From Gracilariopsis chorda (Eukaryota; Rhodophyta; Florideophyceae; Gracilariales; Gracilariaceae), in NCBI GenBank assembly GCA_003194525.1, contig NBIV01000181.1, forward strand, positions 62,001-126,000: a DNA stretch of 64,000 bases. The letters run 5' to 3'. Position 1 is the first letter of the stretch. Each line of letters opens with the position of its first letter. A program made the translations under genes and the position numbers. The notes under the pieces were generated by a model. That model was not told where the DNA came from, ran no database searches, and saw nothing but the letters and a program-made list of their open reading frames with translations. Of this stretch, positions 37,039-46,893 are shown piece after piece.

Positions 37039-39750
37039 TCACAACAAAATGTGATAATCTGTCGAGTGCAGCAACGCGGCCACGTCATTCGGGTCAACGT
37101 CCTCGCCGTCGACGCCGTCCCAGTTGCCCGTTTCGCGTCCGTCACCGACACCGAACCACTCCTCCACCCCGCCGCCAACGACGTTGTAGTGATCCGCAAC
37201 GCCAGTCGCCCGCGTTTGCTCCTCCGCCAAACCCCCATCGCCGCCGCGCTCCCCGCTACCATCTGCTCCCGCCAGCTCGGTATTGACCAACCACCTGTCA
37301 ACATTCCACCCATCATCCGCTCCATCGCCCCCCTCCCCAGCCAGATTTGTCACCATTGCCGACAGCTCCTTATCCGGCTCACCGCTCCCGCTCAAAATAT
37401 CAAGCGAGTCTCCTATACCTCCGCCATGGCCAACCTCACCGCTTTCAGCCTCTCTAACTAGTCGCTCGAGAGCCTCCAGCACTCCGTCCTTGGCCGCTTC
37501 CGCTTCCCCAAACTTTTCCGCCACAAGGCCGCTGCTGCCATCCAAACCCCTTAAGCTCTTTGTTTCCACTCCATCTTCCGCTGCCTCACCACCATTGTGC
37601 ACCTGCTCTTCCAACCGCCACCTCTCCACTCCCGTGCTGTCTGCGCGTTCCGTCTCGGCGCCGCCATCAAAACCACCATCCCCAGGCGGTAATGCTGCAC
37701 GTTCTTCGTCAGATGGCCGGGGGACCGCACCACTGTGTCGAACCATTCCTTGCAGGTCCCCACTGTGCATCTTCATCTGCCGAATGAATTCCTCTCTGGT
37801 TCGCGCCACAACCACGTTGCTTGAGCTACCACCGCCCTTCCGCCCGCCCTTGCGTATCCTGCCTTCGTTCTTCCCGGTCCCCAAACTCTTCCCAACACTA
37901 CCGTTCCACCCCCCAGCGTTCGCACCAATTCGTCTTTTGGAGCTTCCCGCCTTCCTGCTGCCACCCACCACGACATGTCCGCTGCCCGTGGCCTCAACCG
38001 CTGTCGAGCCGACAGACAAAGCGGGAGGGGGGCTTGCTAAGCGTGCGGGCCCTGCGCTGCCAACAACAACTCCATTATCCGCGCTTTGGTCTGATCCCGC
38101 CACCGGCAACGTCTTCCCATCTTCTGCTCCACCATTCCCAGCCCCCTTCTTCTTCCGATGGTTGATCATCTTCATGCGCCGCCGGTCCGACGTCCTGTTG
38201 TAGATCACGCACTGTGCTCGAGCTGGGCATTCCCCGCGACAGTGGGTGCAAACCCATGTCCCAGCTTCTGCGTTCCTAGCTCCTTCGAGGTCCCAGTTAT
38301 ACCTCTCGAAGCACTTTGTGCAGATCGTCTTCCGGCACCGGCTTTGCAGTAGATTGCCGCACACCATATGGGGAGCGTTCGTCGTCGGCCGGCGGGAGCA
38401 TATGTGACAGTGCTGACTCGGCACGGCTTGCGAATAAGTTCTTGGCTTCCGCTTTTCATGGCGCCGTCCAGTCCCGCCGGCCTTCGAGATTCCACCGTTC
38501 ACCCTGCGCGCCTTCCTCGCACTCGAACTCGGCCCGGCCTGGCCTTTCGACGGTGTCCCATGCCCTTCTTCCACCTGTGAGCTCGGCGTGCCAGCAAGAG
38601 AGGAGCCGCCTACTGCCGATGAATTTGGATCTTTAATCGATGTTCCAATACCCAGCGGCCTGGGGCACGTCCCGCCGGCCTCGGCTGGGGTCGCCTTTCC
38701 GCCAGCATCAATGACCATGGGCCGCGACACGTTTGCTTCAGCCATAGCCACTCGCAAGTTATCGTGCAGCATGTCTTGGTGAGCATAATGAACGCCGCTT
38801 GCCTCATGTGCGCTAGCGTTGACCACGGTTGCCTTGGCCCCTCCCGCATTCACAAACCCTTGATGTGGCAAATGTGCGGCGTACTGCCCGGCGGCACCAC
38901 CCGGGTTCTGTAACGCGACTGCATCAGCGTTGACAGCCAGCAAGTGTTCCCATGCCTGCGCGGCCTCAAACCCAATACCTGCAGTGGGTTGCGCACCTTC
39001 TGCTTGCGTCGCAGCCCTCTCGATCCCTCCGGCAGCGTTGGGCTGACCTTCGGCCAGATCAGCCCTAATGTTCCCGGCGGTGCTTCCACCGGGGTATTCA
39101 AGAGATTCCAGGGCGGGGGCATTCAGATTGCCTACGGCAGGCAAGCGTTGGACGCCAGAAGGACCTGCATTAAACACAGCGTTGTCTTGAGCGGCTTGAG
39201 TGATCCCCAATAATCCGCCAATGTCCTGAGGCCCAACTGAAAACGCTCCATGTGCCAGAGCACTTATCGCGTTCAACGCAGAGGTGGAGATGTGCGGTGG
39301 GCAATTCTGTTGCGGCGCAACAGCCGATGATCCCAGATTCTTCTGTTGCTCCTGGTCAAATCTTTGCACCAAGCCGTTTGCTGTTGGCTTTCCAAGTGCA
39401 CCAGATTCATTCCTAACAAATTGAGCTCCATCCAGAACACCGTTTGTGCCGGGTAATACGACGGTTTCCTTTGTCGGACTCGGCCCTGCAGAAGCCCATC
39501 CTAGTCCGAACAGCTCCGGCCTGGTTTCGTAGCTCTGACTTTCGTTAAAAGGTAGTTGAACGCGATCCGCAGGATTAACTGGATTCATCGGAGTGCTTAG
39601 AATGCCAGCGGTAACGGAGGGGGGGATCTGCGTGTAGAACGGGTTACCAACATGCCTGGGTAGTCTTCCTTGAGTACCAACACTGGGAATAACATTCGGA
39701 AATCCCGGAGCCCATGCAGGTTGACGTAGTGGTTGATCTCCGCTCATCAT
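37039..39750 (-). CDS. CDCA7-like zf-4CXXC_R1 zinc-finger protein
   Basis: 903 residues from ATG 39750. The only folded part visible is a cysteine cluster at about 447-525: CHICSRRPTTNAPHMVCG, CRKTICTKCFERYNW, WVCTHCRGECPARAQC, then basic NRTSDRRRMKMINHRKKKG. This matches the zf-4CXXC_R1 domain of CDCA7 and plant/fungal relatives, nuclear proteins tied to HELLS/DDM1-type remodelling and DNA methylation. The flanks are long, Gly/Ala/Asn/Ser-rich and low-complexity, with acidic Glu/Asp/Gly stretches at the C terminus, so mostly disordered. A QHCHIC-adjacent basic segment (RRHEKRKPRTYSQ) could be a nuclear signal. The frame runs 40 codons upstream without an ATG and includes TTTATATA immediately before the start, which may be the TATA box of a very short 5' UTR. 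Confidence 0.82.
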   Translation of the reverse strand: MMSGDQPLRQPAWAPGFPNVIPSVGTQGRLPRHVGNPFYTQIPPSVTAGILSTPMNPVNPADRVQLPFNESQSYETRPELFGLGWASAGPSPTKETVVLPGTNGVLDGAQFVRNESGALGKPTANGLVQRFDQEQQKNLGSSAVAPQQNCPPHISTSALNAISALAHGAFSVGPQDIGGLLGITQAAQDNAVFNAGPSGVQRLPAVGNLNAPALESLEYPGGSTAGNIRADLAEGQPNAAGGIERAATQAEGAQPTAGIGFEAAQAWEHLLAVNADAVALQNPGGAAGQYAAHLPHQGFVNAGGAKATVVNASAHEASGVHYAHQDMLHDNLRVAMAEANVSRPMVIDAGGKATPAEAGGTCPRPLGIGTSIKDPNSSAVGGSSLAGTPSSQVEEGHGTPSKGQAGPSSSARKARRVNGGISKAGGTGRRHEKRKPRTYSQAVPSQHCHICSRRPTTNAPHMVCGNLLQSRCRKTICTKCFERYNWDLEGARNAEAGTWVCTHCRGECPARAQCVIYNRTSDRRRMKMINHRKKKGAGNGGAEDGKTLPVAGSDQSADNGVVVGSAGPARLASPPPALSVGSTAVEATGSGHVVVGGSRKAGSSKRRIGANAGGWNGSVGKSLGTGKNEGRIRKGGRKGGGSSSNVVVARTREEFIRQMKMHSGDLQGMVRHSGAVPRPSDEERAALPPGDGGFDGGAETERADSTGVERWRLEEQVHNGGEAAEDGVETKSLRGLDGSSGLVAEKFGEAEAAKDGVLEALERLVREAESGEVGHGGGIGDSLDILSGSGEPDKELSAMVTNLAGEGGDGADDGWNVDRWLVNTELAGADGSGERGGDGGLAEEQTRATGVADHYNVVGGGVEEWFGVGDGRETGNWDGVDGEDVDPNDVAALLHSTDYHILL

Positions 39751-42104
39751 ATATAAACCAACGTATAAAAAGAAGAAGAAAATGAACGCAAGATTCTTGT
39801 TTGCGAAGACTCCAAAGTCCTCCTCGAGTTTGGCAGATGCGAAAGGGCAATATGTCAGGGACAAATGCAAGTTTGACGAGAGATGCAGTCACTAGTTTCG
39901 AGAGATTCCGTGGGGAAAAACACTTGTCCTTTCACAACTGCTGAACTGCCTTTGAGTCCAAGGGGAAGGGTCGTATCTAGTCCGCTTTTATACACAAATC
40001 TGACAGAATGAGGAGAGTTTAGAGCTCACCTTGGATAAAGCATAGCACAATTCAGCGCAACACATATTGACAAAAGTGCATTCTCTTGTGCTGAATGTGT
40101 CGGTGGCACCATTGGTAGTTCATCTCCTCTCTCGACGTCAATCTCCGCATAGAAAACCCATGACATATAAAGAAAAAACGGCAGAAACAAGTAAAACAAA
40201 CGGTAATCATAACCCGCGCGAGATAACATACGAGAGTCCCGGACGTTATTGCTGGTCATGAATCGAGAACGGTGCTTTAATTGCTCTCTTTTTTTCCGAT
40301 GTTCCCGAGGAGAGTTGTGAGAGTACTAATGCCCCGTGAAATAGTTCCCAAAAAGCTCATCAATCGGGAGATGAGGGTTGAACACGTCGGGAATCGAAGA
40401 AAGCTTCGCGTTTCATGTATCTCACTGTATTCGTTCCGCGTGTGGTAGTCGGCTGCGACTTGTTGGTTCTTTATCCAATCTTCGACGTGACGTTCGCCGC
40501 TCTCCTTCCTGCCAAACAGAAGTTTGCATTCCTCCCTCTCCTCAAGAACAGATGAAGCGATTAGGCAGCAACTAACCACACAAAACCATGGAACGCATTC
40601 TTAAGTCTATGAAGAAGAAAGGTTTTAGAAAGAAAGTTTGTTTCGCAGATACTCCCGACTTCACTCCGTACAGCAAGCACATTGCCTCAAGATGAAAAGA
40701 CATTTTCAAACCCCGATGTCACATGGCCTCAACTCCCAACTGCATCGACGAAGAGCCAATAGGCAGACGAAGGCTCCAAAGCGTCCACCATGACAAATAA
40801 AAATCATGTTGTTTGGTCGACGCTTACCTTCTGAAGACAAGAGGAAACGACCGGAATTGATTAACATTGCATCCATCCTTTCTCAGAGGGGAAAGCCTTG
40901 ATAGATCCATCGGATAGTAGGTGGCACGGTTTCGATTAAACAATTTCGCCGGTGCATTCTGCGCTTGAACAACATTCTGGATCTTGATAACAATAAATCT
41001 GAGAGAATGGTAAAGTTAAGCACCAATAACTATTCACGAACGCTGAATCGGGTATTAGCGCGCACGAGACAGAATACCTCAAGCTGTGATGCCTGAACTG
41101 CTCCAAAACCACAAGGACGTATATACACCGGCGCTCAAAACTTCAAAGGGCCAAGTGCAAGCACGTAATCGAGAAGGCAGACGGTCGCCCTTCACTCTGA
41201 GAGACGAAAGAATGGGACCCAAACCAGTGATGACAGGCGGTCACCGAAGTTGAAATTCTTCGTCATGCCATAGAAACCATATTGTATTGAAGAACTGACC
41301 GTGAAAAGGAAAGACAAAAAGTTCACGCTTTGGTACAAGGCTACGGGGAGCAGCAGTACGAACGATATCGAGAGCGCAAGTTAGTACCAAAACGGCAAGG
41401 ATTCGCATGAGCCCGGACAAACAGATGTCATATAGAAAGAAACGACCTAGGTAAGTAGTAAGACGGAATGAAAACAGTTTTGAAACGCGTGCAAATGCAA
41501 GACTGAATGGTCGACCGAGCCAAAGTGCTTCCTGGGTGTGTCCTGTTTGTTGGATAATTGAAACACAAAACATAGATCCAGTGATTAAGCTAACATGAGT
41601 GATGCTGCACCGGCTCTGCGTTATTACTAAAGGTAACCAATTAGCCCTTTAACCGCTCTCCCGAGCACAAGCAAGAGGAGTGTGACAGTTGGTCACGGGC
41701 GGAAAGCGCGGTTGTGGGAACAGATTACAACGAAGTTGCACGCCAGCGTGGCACAAGCGCAAGGGCATGTCAGGCCGTAAGCATGTGAGTTGACAGAATA
41801 GCTGACGTTGTACAAGCAGCTAACTGGCAAGAAGGATGCAACAAGACATGACTCGAAGATACAGCAGTGTCACAATGTGAAATTGTTGAACGAGCAGAAG
41901 TGAAGATGTTTCAAAGTGCGCGAAGGGGACTTCGGAAGATGCTGACGTGTATTGAAGGTAGTGCGGCGAGCAGTTTCCATGCAGCTCAATCATAACGTGA
42001 AACATGTCACAAGCGTAGACACGATCAAACACCTGCGTAGGGTTCAAGTTAGAAACAGAGTGCGCAAAATGGCAGAGTTTGATCGGAAACAAGCACGAGA
42101 TTAG
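39751..42104. other. Gene desert
   Basis: About 2.35 kb. TATA-like sequences on the minus strand (near 39751-39770) could serve the zinc-finger gene. Short frames encoding hydrophobic peptides at 40026-40259 and elsewhere arise from T-rich tracts and have no further support. No repeat, RNA gene or transposon was recognised. Confidence 0.5.
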
Positions 42105-42527
42105 CTACAAACGTTGCAGTGATTGAATCAAGCTATCAATGCGGGAAACAAGCTGAGTGTTTTCAGAAGGCTTTTGCACAAGATCATGCATAATGAGAGC
42201 ACTTTCCTGCAAAGCATCCGCAAAGGTAGAATCAATGGCCTGAGATTGCAAACCAGCCATTTGCATGGCTTGACGCCAAAGCGCCGCTTCGTCGTCAATG
42301 ACATTCAAAAGAAGATCGCAGCGCTGCAAACTATGGCGCGCACGTTGACAATGTGCATCGAGCTGAGTTTGCAAGTCGCGAGTTAACACCGACTGCATAT
42401 TAACTTCACGTTCGAAGCGACGCTTCGAAGCTTCAAGTTGATGGCGGGCGGCGTCAATGGTGCGCATAGCTTGAAGAAGCTGTTGCTGGGAGGATGACGT
42501 GGTGGTTGTATTGCTTGACGAGGCCAT
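42105..42527 (-). CDS. Small coiled-coil protein, unknown function
   Basis: 140 residues, ATG 42527. After a Ser/Thr/Gln-rich leader the protein is almost wholly helical with heptad-like hydrophobics (LLQAMRTIDAARHQLEASKRRFEREV..., LQTQLDAHCQRARHSLQRCDLLLNVI, SRIDSLIQSLQRL). It has no membrane segment or signal. The size and make-up fit a subunit of a coiled-coil assembly such as Mediator, a tethering factor or a kinetochore complex, but I cannot assign one. It is divergent from iPGAM across about 690 bp, which supports a real gene. Confidence 0.6.
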   Translation of the reverse strand: MASSSNTTTTSSSQQQLLQAMRTIDAARHQLEASKRRFEREVNMQSVLTRDLQTQLDAHCQRARHSLQRCDLLLNVIDDEAALWRQAMQMAGLQSQAIDSTFADALQESALIMHDLVQKPSENTQLVSRIDSLIQSLQRL

Positions 42528-43216
42528 GTTGCGCTTGAGAATATCCTTTGGATGCTATGCGACAAAGCACGGGTGGCGGCGCTGTTGCGCTTCGACCAGG
42601 TGGCGGGTGTCTCAAACGCGAGTGGCCGACGGGGGCGACATGGCGGACATGTCTGCCACAGCGTGTGTGCGGCGCAGACGGGTTCTAGAAGGGCGCCGCA
42701 CGGAAGGCGCTCTTAGCAGTGTCGAATCGAAATGCGCCCCGGTTACCAAGCGTAAACCGCGTCAGGGCCCCGCGGGCACATTTCCGGCCGCCTCCACAGC
42801 AATGCAGCTTGTCACACAGCTCACCTGCGCAGAAGTTGTTCTGCAAAAGGAGCAGAAACGGATCGCAGCCGAGGCTTGATCCGCTCTCCGGCCAATCAGA
42901 TGCGCCAATAAGCTTTCGACCAGATCTTGCGCTCGCATCTCGGCCCCGCGATTAGGCAGACCCATGTAAGCAGCGGACCTATCAAGTAACCTTTATGCAA
43001 CACAGCTCTTGTTTCGGGGCCCTCCTGCGCCACGCGGCGTCCCCATTTTGCACACGTGCGGGCACATGCCCTCTGACCTGCATCATGGCGTGCCCATTTC
43101 ATGAGCGCTTTCGTGCACGCCGCGTCGCCGCCCGTCGCCTTGTGTTCATAAGCAACCTCGTCCACCTCCTTCTTCCACCTTCTCTGCAGTCGTAACCAAC
43201 AAACTTCAAAATCCAA
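42528..43216. promoter_or_regulatory. Divergent spacer, coiled-coil protein / iPGAM
   Basis: Promoter-containing region of two head-to-head genes. Plus-strand frames of up to 127 codons lie here but have no conserved motifs. No TATA or repeat stands out. Confidence 0.4.
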
Positions 43217-44953
43217 ATGGCGTCTTCAAGCTCAGCATTCACCATGAAACTTCCCCCCAAGCCCGGTTTCACAAAGCCGGACGGCCCGGTTGCCCTCATT
43301 ATTATGGACGGCGTGGGACAGGCTCCCGACGCCGAATGGAACGCCGTCACCACTTCTCGAACCCCATTTTTGGACAAACTCATGGCGGGAGAAGGGCCCA
43401 ACGGCTCCAAATCCCTCTTCTGCGAACTCGACGCGTCTGGAAAATCGGTCGGCTTGCCCTCCATGGGCGACATGGGAAACTCTGAGGTCGGACACAACGC
43501 CTTAGGTGCTGGTCGCGTCTTTGATCAGGGCGCAAAGCTCGTTAACAACGCTTTTCGCTCTGGACAATTCAAGAGCGACGTCTGGCAATGGCTCGTTGAA
43601 AACTGTAGAGGAGATGATGCTAATACCTTCCACATGATTGGTCTCTACTCGGATGGAAATGTGCACGCCCATGTCAACCATGTCTTCCAACTTATTGATG
43701 GTGCAATTGACGACGGTGTCAAGAGAATTCGAATTCATCCACTTGCTGATGGGCGTGATGTGTTGGACAGATCCGCTCTGGACTACTTTGGCCCGCTCGA
43801 GAAGCGTCTAGCTACACTCCGCAAGGAAGGAATTGACATTTGCGTTGCTAGCAGTGGAGGACGAATGATTACAACTATGGATCGCTACGAAGCCGACTGG
43901 GGCATGGTCGAAAATGGTTGGAGAGCACATTGTCTCGGTGATACATCCCTTGCCACTTTCAAGTCCTGCATTGATGCTGTTGAACATTTTTATAAGGACG
44001 ACGATATGGTGGATCAGTACATGCCTCCGTTTGTCATTGTGGACGACGATGGTAACGCTGTCGGACCTATGAGTGATGGCGACTCTGTGCTGTTCTGGAA
44101 CTTCAGAGGAGATCGTGCAATTGAGATCTCAACCGCTTTTGAGGCTGAGGAGGGCGAGTTCCACGGCTTTGACCGAAAGCGCGTCCCGGACGTTCGCTAC
44201 GCGGGTATGATGCAGTATGACGGTGATGCAGGTATTCCGAAGCGATTCTTGGTCTCTCCCCCACAAATTGAGAGAACAGTTGGCGAATATGTCGTCAAGA
44301 ACGGTATGAAGCGCTTCTCGGTGTCTGAAACACAGAAGTACGGCCACGTTACCTACTTCTACAACGGTAACCGTGCCGCTAAGTTTGACGAGCACATGGA
44401 GAAATACCATTGTATCCCGTCTTACAGGCAACGAGAACACACTCGCCCATGGATGAAGGCGGCTGAAATCTCGGATAGTATTCTTGACGAAATGGACAAT
44501 TTCAAACCAGACTTGATGGTTGTTAACTACGCAAACGGTGATATGGTTGGACATACTGGTCATATGGTTGCCTCCCGTCTGGCCATGGAGTGCGTTGATC
44601 TGTGCCTTGCTCGCGTTGTTCCACAGATCATTAAGCGAGGAGGCGTGGTAATACTTACTGCGGATCACGGCAATTGTGATATAATGGCTGAGGTCGGAAA
44701 GGACGGAAAGCCGAGGGCTGGTAACCAACCTGAGGGGTGGAAGGCCAAGGTGTCTCACACTAAGCAACGCGTTCCGTGCATGATTATTGGAAATGAAATG
44801 GACAAGTATGAGATTGACACTTCAGTGAAGTGGGGAGAGGACAAGGAATCGAAGTGTCCTGGTATTGCCAACTTGGGTGCTACGGTTCTGAACCTTTTGG
44901 GACTCCAAGAACCAGCAGACTACTTGCCGTCTGTTTTGGTGCCGAGAGGTTAA
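43217..44953 (+). CDS. gpmI: Cofactor-independent phosphoglycerate mutase (iPGAM)
   Basis: 578 residues, single exon. It interconverts 3- and 2-phosphoglycerate in glycolysis through a phosphoserine, using two divalent metals. Visible: IIMDGVG with metal ligand D31, GDMGNSEVGHNALGAGR with catalytic S89, HPLADGRDV, SSGGRMITTMDRYEADW, FWNFRGDRAIEIS, VNYANGDMVGHTG and TADHGNCDIM, all intact. Its length and the internal blocks fit the plant-type enzyme. The first 25 residues (MASSSSAFTMKLPPKPGF) are short, with no clear transit peptide, so a cytosolic enzyme is likely. Codon use is even and highly expressed-like. ATG 43217 is first in frame. Confidence 0.96.
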   Translation: MASSSSAFTMKLPPKPGFTKPDGPVALIIMDGVGQAPDAEWNAVTTSRTPFLDKLMAGEGPNGSKSLFCELDASGKSVGLPSMGDMGNSEVGHNALGAGRVFDQGAKLVNNAFRSGQFKSDVWQWLVENCRGDDANTFHMIGLYSDGNVHAHVNHVFQLIDGAIDDGVKRIRIHPLADGRDVLDRSALDYFGPLEKRLATLRKEGIDICVASSGGRMITTMDRYEADWGMVENGWRAHCLGDTSLATFKSCIDAVEHFYKDDDMVDQYMPPFVIVDDDGNAVGPMSDGDSVLFWNFRGDRAIEISTAFEAEEGEFHGFDRKRVPDVRYAGMMQYDGDAGIPKRFLVSPPQIERTVGEYVVKNGMKRFSVSETQKYGHVTYFYNGNRAAKFDEHMEKYHCIPSYRQREHTRPWMKAAEISDSILDEMDNFKPDLMVVNYANGDMVGHTGHMVASRLAMECVDLCLARVVPQIIKRGGVVILTADHGNCDIMAEVGKDGKPRAGNQPEGWKAKVSHTKQRVPCMIIGNEMDKYEIDTSVKWGEDKESKCPGIANLGATVLNLLGLQEPADYLPSVLVPRG

Positions 44954-45230
44954 CGCTTTTGTGAGACATTTGTTAGGGGCCAGATTTGTGCGACGAGGTG
45001 GGTATCTGTCGTGTGGTAAACAGACACGGCTACGAAGATTACGTAGAAAGTAAACTAGTTGCAGCACTATGTATTTCGTGGTACGGGGTTAGGACTGGGA
45101 AAGAAGCCGAGTTGTGGTGTAGGATATGTAACCCTTTAACCCAATGCTTTTAAGACTCGGACATAGTGCACAGGAGTTTGCGCTAGAGAATCGGGGTAGT
45201 GAGCAGTAAAATACATTCATGTTGAATGCG

Positions 45231-45965
45231 TTAGCTTTCTTCAAATGGAACGTGCTTGCCGACTATAGCTTCCTCTCGAATTGCCGCGAGCATTCTGGGT
45301 ACCTCTTTGAAGGTCTTCCGCTCGACCATCCACATGGGGAAAAGTGGAAATGGTACGGCAACGAGGTCGTAGCTAACTATGACTTGACCTTCGTCCTCGG
45401 TAAGGAAGTAACGACCCTCAAACTCGGAAAAATCGCGCCCCTCCACTCGCGAAAATGTGATACATCTCTGAGCTAAATCCTCCGTGACGCGCATCAACAT
45501 CCTGGTCTTGAGTGCGAGCTTTCTGGAAATAACGCCTATCTGATCCAGATACAAGACGTTGTTGCGATGTTGAACAGTGCTTTCAACGATATTTGGAATG
45601 TACAGATGCATCTTTGCGTATGAAGTGATGACGTGCCATACGCGGTCAATGGTGCTTTCGACTCGCACGGATCCTGACACCCTTCGCCTGCGACCGCCTA
45701 GGTCCTCTGCCTTGAGGGCGATGTGAACTTGTCGGGTTTTGTCGAGCGGTAAATCGGATTGTACGCATACTTTCTGATCTAGGATTACTCTGGGTTGCGT
45801 TGGGGTGTCACTGGCGGCGCAGGTGAATGCCGGGCGTGGCCGTCGGGGGGCTTGATGAAGACGGATTTGTGGGGATGCGTGGGTGGTTTTCTGTGAAAAG
45901 TGCGCAAATCTCGGCGTGAACAGCGAGGATGGCGCGAAGGCAGCGTGTTTACACGACGCCAACAT
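45231..45965 (-). CDS. Plastid START/polyketide-cyclase-like (SRPBCC) protein
   Basis: 244 residues from ATG 45965; the frame reaches back to TTG 46022 without an ATG. Residues 1-50 (MLASCKHAAFAPSSLFTPRFAHF...RPRPAFTCAAS) are transit-peptide-like. The remainder fits the SRPBCC/polyketide cyclase fold that binds hydrophobic ligands: SGSVRVESTIDRVWHVITSYAKMHLYIPNIVESTV, then VISRKLALKTRMLMRVTEDL, ITFSRVEGRDFSEFEGRYFL and SYDLVAVPFPLFPMWMVERKTFKEVPRMLAAIRE. Similar plastid proteins are common in algae and plants, and a COQ10-like lipid- or pigment-carrier role is possible but not shown. It is convergent with iPGAM and divergent from eL31. Confidence 0.82.
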   Translation of the reverse strand: MLASCKHAAFAPSSLFTPRFAHFSQKTTHASPQIRLHQAPRRPRPAFTCAASDTPTQPRVILDQKVCVQSDLPLDKTRQVHIALKAEDLGGRRRRVSGSVRVESTIDRVWHVITSYAKMHLYIPNIVESTVQHRNNVLYLDQIGVISRKLALKTRMLMRVTEDLAQRCITFSRVEGRDFSEFEGRYFLTEDEGQVIVSYDLVAVPFPLFPMWMVERKTFKEVPRMLAAIREEAIVGKHVPFEES

Positions 45966-46352
45966 CGCGGAGACGACGAAGCCGAGAGAAGACGGAAGTG
46001 AGCACCGCCGCTGCGGAGACAAACTTCAGACTGCGCCGGAGTGAGTACGCCATGAGCGGAGGAGAACGGATCGGCCAGATGCAACTCAGATCGCCACGGA
46101 GCTACAGATACGCGGCTGGAAAACGTAGCAATGTTTAAAATAGTTTAGTGATTTTAGCAGTTTTTTAGTAGTCGCACTTGGTCGCCGACGGCGTCTGCGC
46201 TGCCTCGTCGGCGTTGGCAGTCGCAGTCACTGCTGCGCATCGTTTCTTTCTCGGCTGTCACAACACCCAAGTGCGAGCGTTGTCCCCGTCGCGCCGAGTC
46301 AAGGCGCGAATCCTTTGAGTCCCGGAACTCGTATTATTCTTCGTTTACCACA
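45966..46352. promoter_or_regulatory. Divergent spacer, START-like / eL31
   Basis: 387 bp. The stretch at 46136-46175 is AT-richer and the rest is GC-rich. CTCGTATTATTCTTCG just before the eL31 start (46329-46344) is pyrimidine-rich, as 5' UTRs of ribosomal-protein genes often are. No other signal is clear. Confidence 0.4.
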
Positions 46353-46829
46353 ATGGTACGTCCCGCCCCACCAAGCACAAAGCGCACCGCGATCACGCGC
46401 CGCAATATCATCCCCGCCGAAACGCGATCCACTTCCCGCGCAGCTTCTAACCCTATCTGCTTCCCATTCCCGTAGGCCAAAGATCGCAAGCCGCGCGGAT
46501 CCGAGGTGGTCACCCGCGACTACACAATCCATCTGCACAAGAAGCTGTACAAATATGGTTTCAAGAGGAAGGCTCCTCGCGCCATAAAGGTCATTCGCGA
46601 CTTTGCCAGAAGGACCATGGGAACCTCCGATGTGCGTGTCGACCCGAAACTCAACAAGGAGGTATGGAGGACGGGAGTTCGTAACGTTCCCTACCGTATC
46701 CGAGTGCGTCTCGCCAGGAAACGAAACGATGATGAGGATGCAAAGGAACCTCTTTACACGCTTGCTTCTTTCGTTCCGGTTTCAAACCCCCGATGCAAGG
46801 GCTTGCAGACCACTACCATCGAGGAGTAA
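46353..46829 (+). CDS. RPL31: 60S ribosomal protein eL31 (intron right after the ATG)
   Basis: Cytosolic large-subunit protein at the exit tunnel. Exon 1 contributes only the ATG (46353-46355). A 120-bp intron runs 46356-46475 with GTACGT and ...TTCCCGTAG ends, and exon 2 is 46476-46829. The spliced protein starts [38 protein letters not shown], which matches eukaryotic eL31 from its first residue, and ends [10 protein letters not shown]. Length is 118, typical for the family. [38 protein letters not shown] are conserved. An unspliced reading would lack any ATG. The gene is convergent with the large coiled-coil gene 65 bp away. Confidence 0.95.
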
Positions 46830-46893
46830 ACGCGACTAGTTGAATCGTACTCTCTGTTCACAATTCTGTTAACCTATTTCATCAGCACCTCTG

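Noticed and set aside
39751-42104. Hydrophobic small-protein frames in the gene desert
   Set aside because: They arise from T-rich stretches on the minus strand and have no conserved features or sensible starts.
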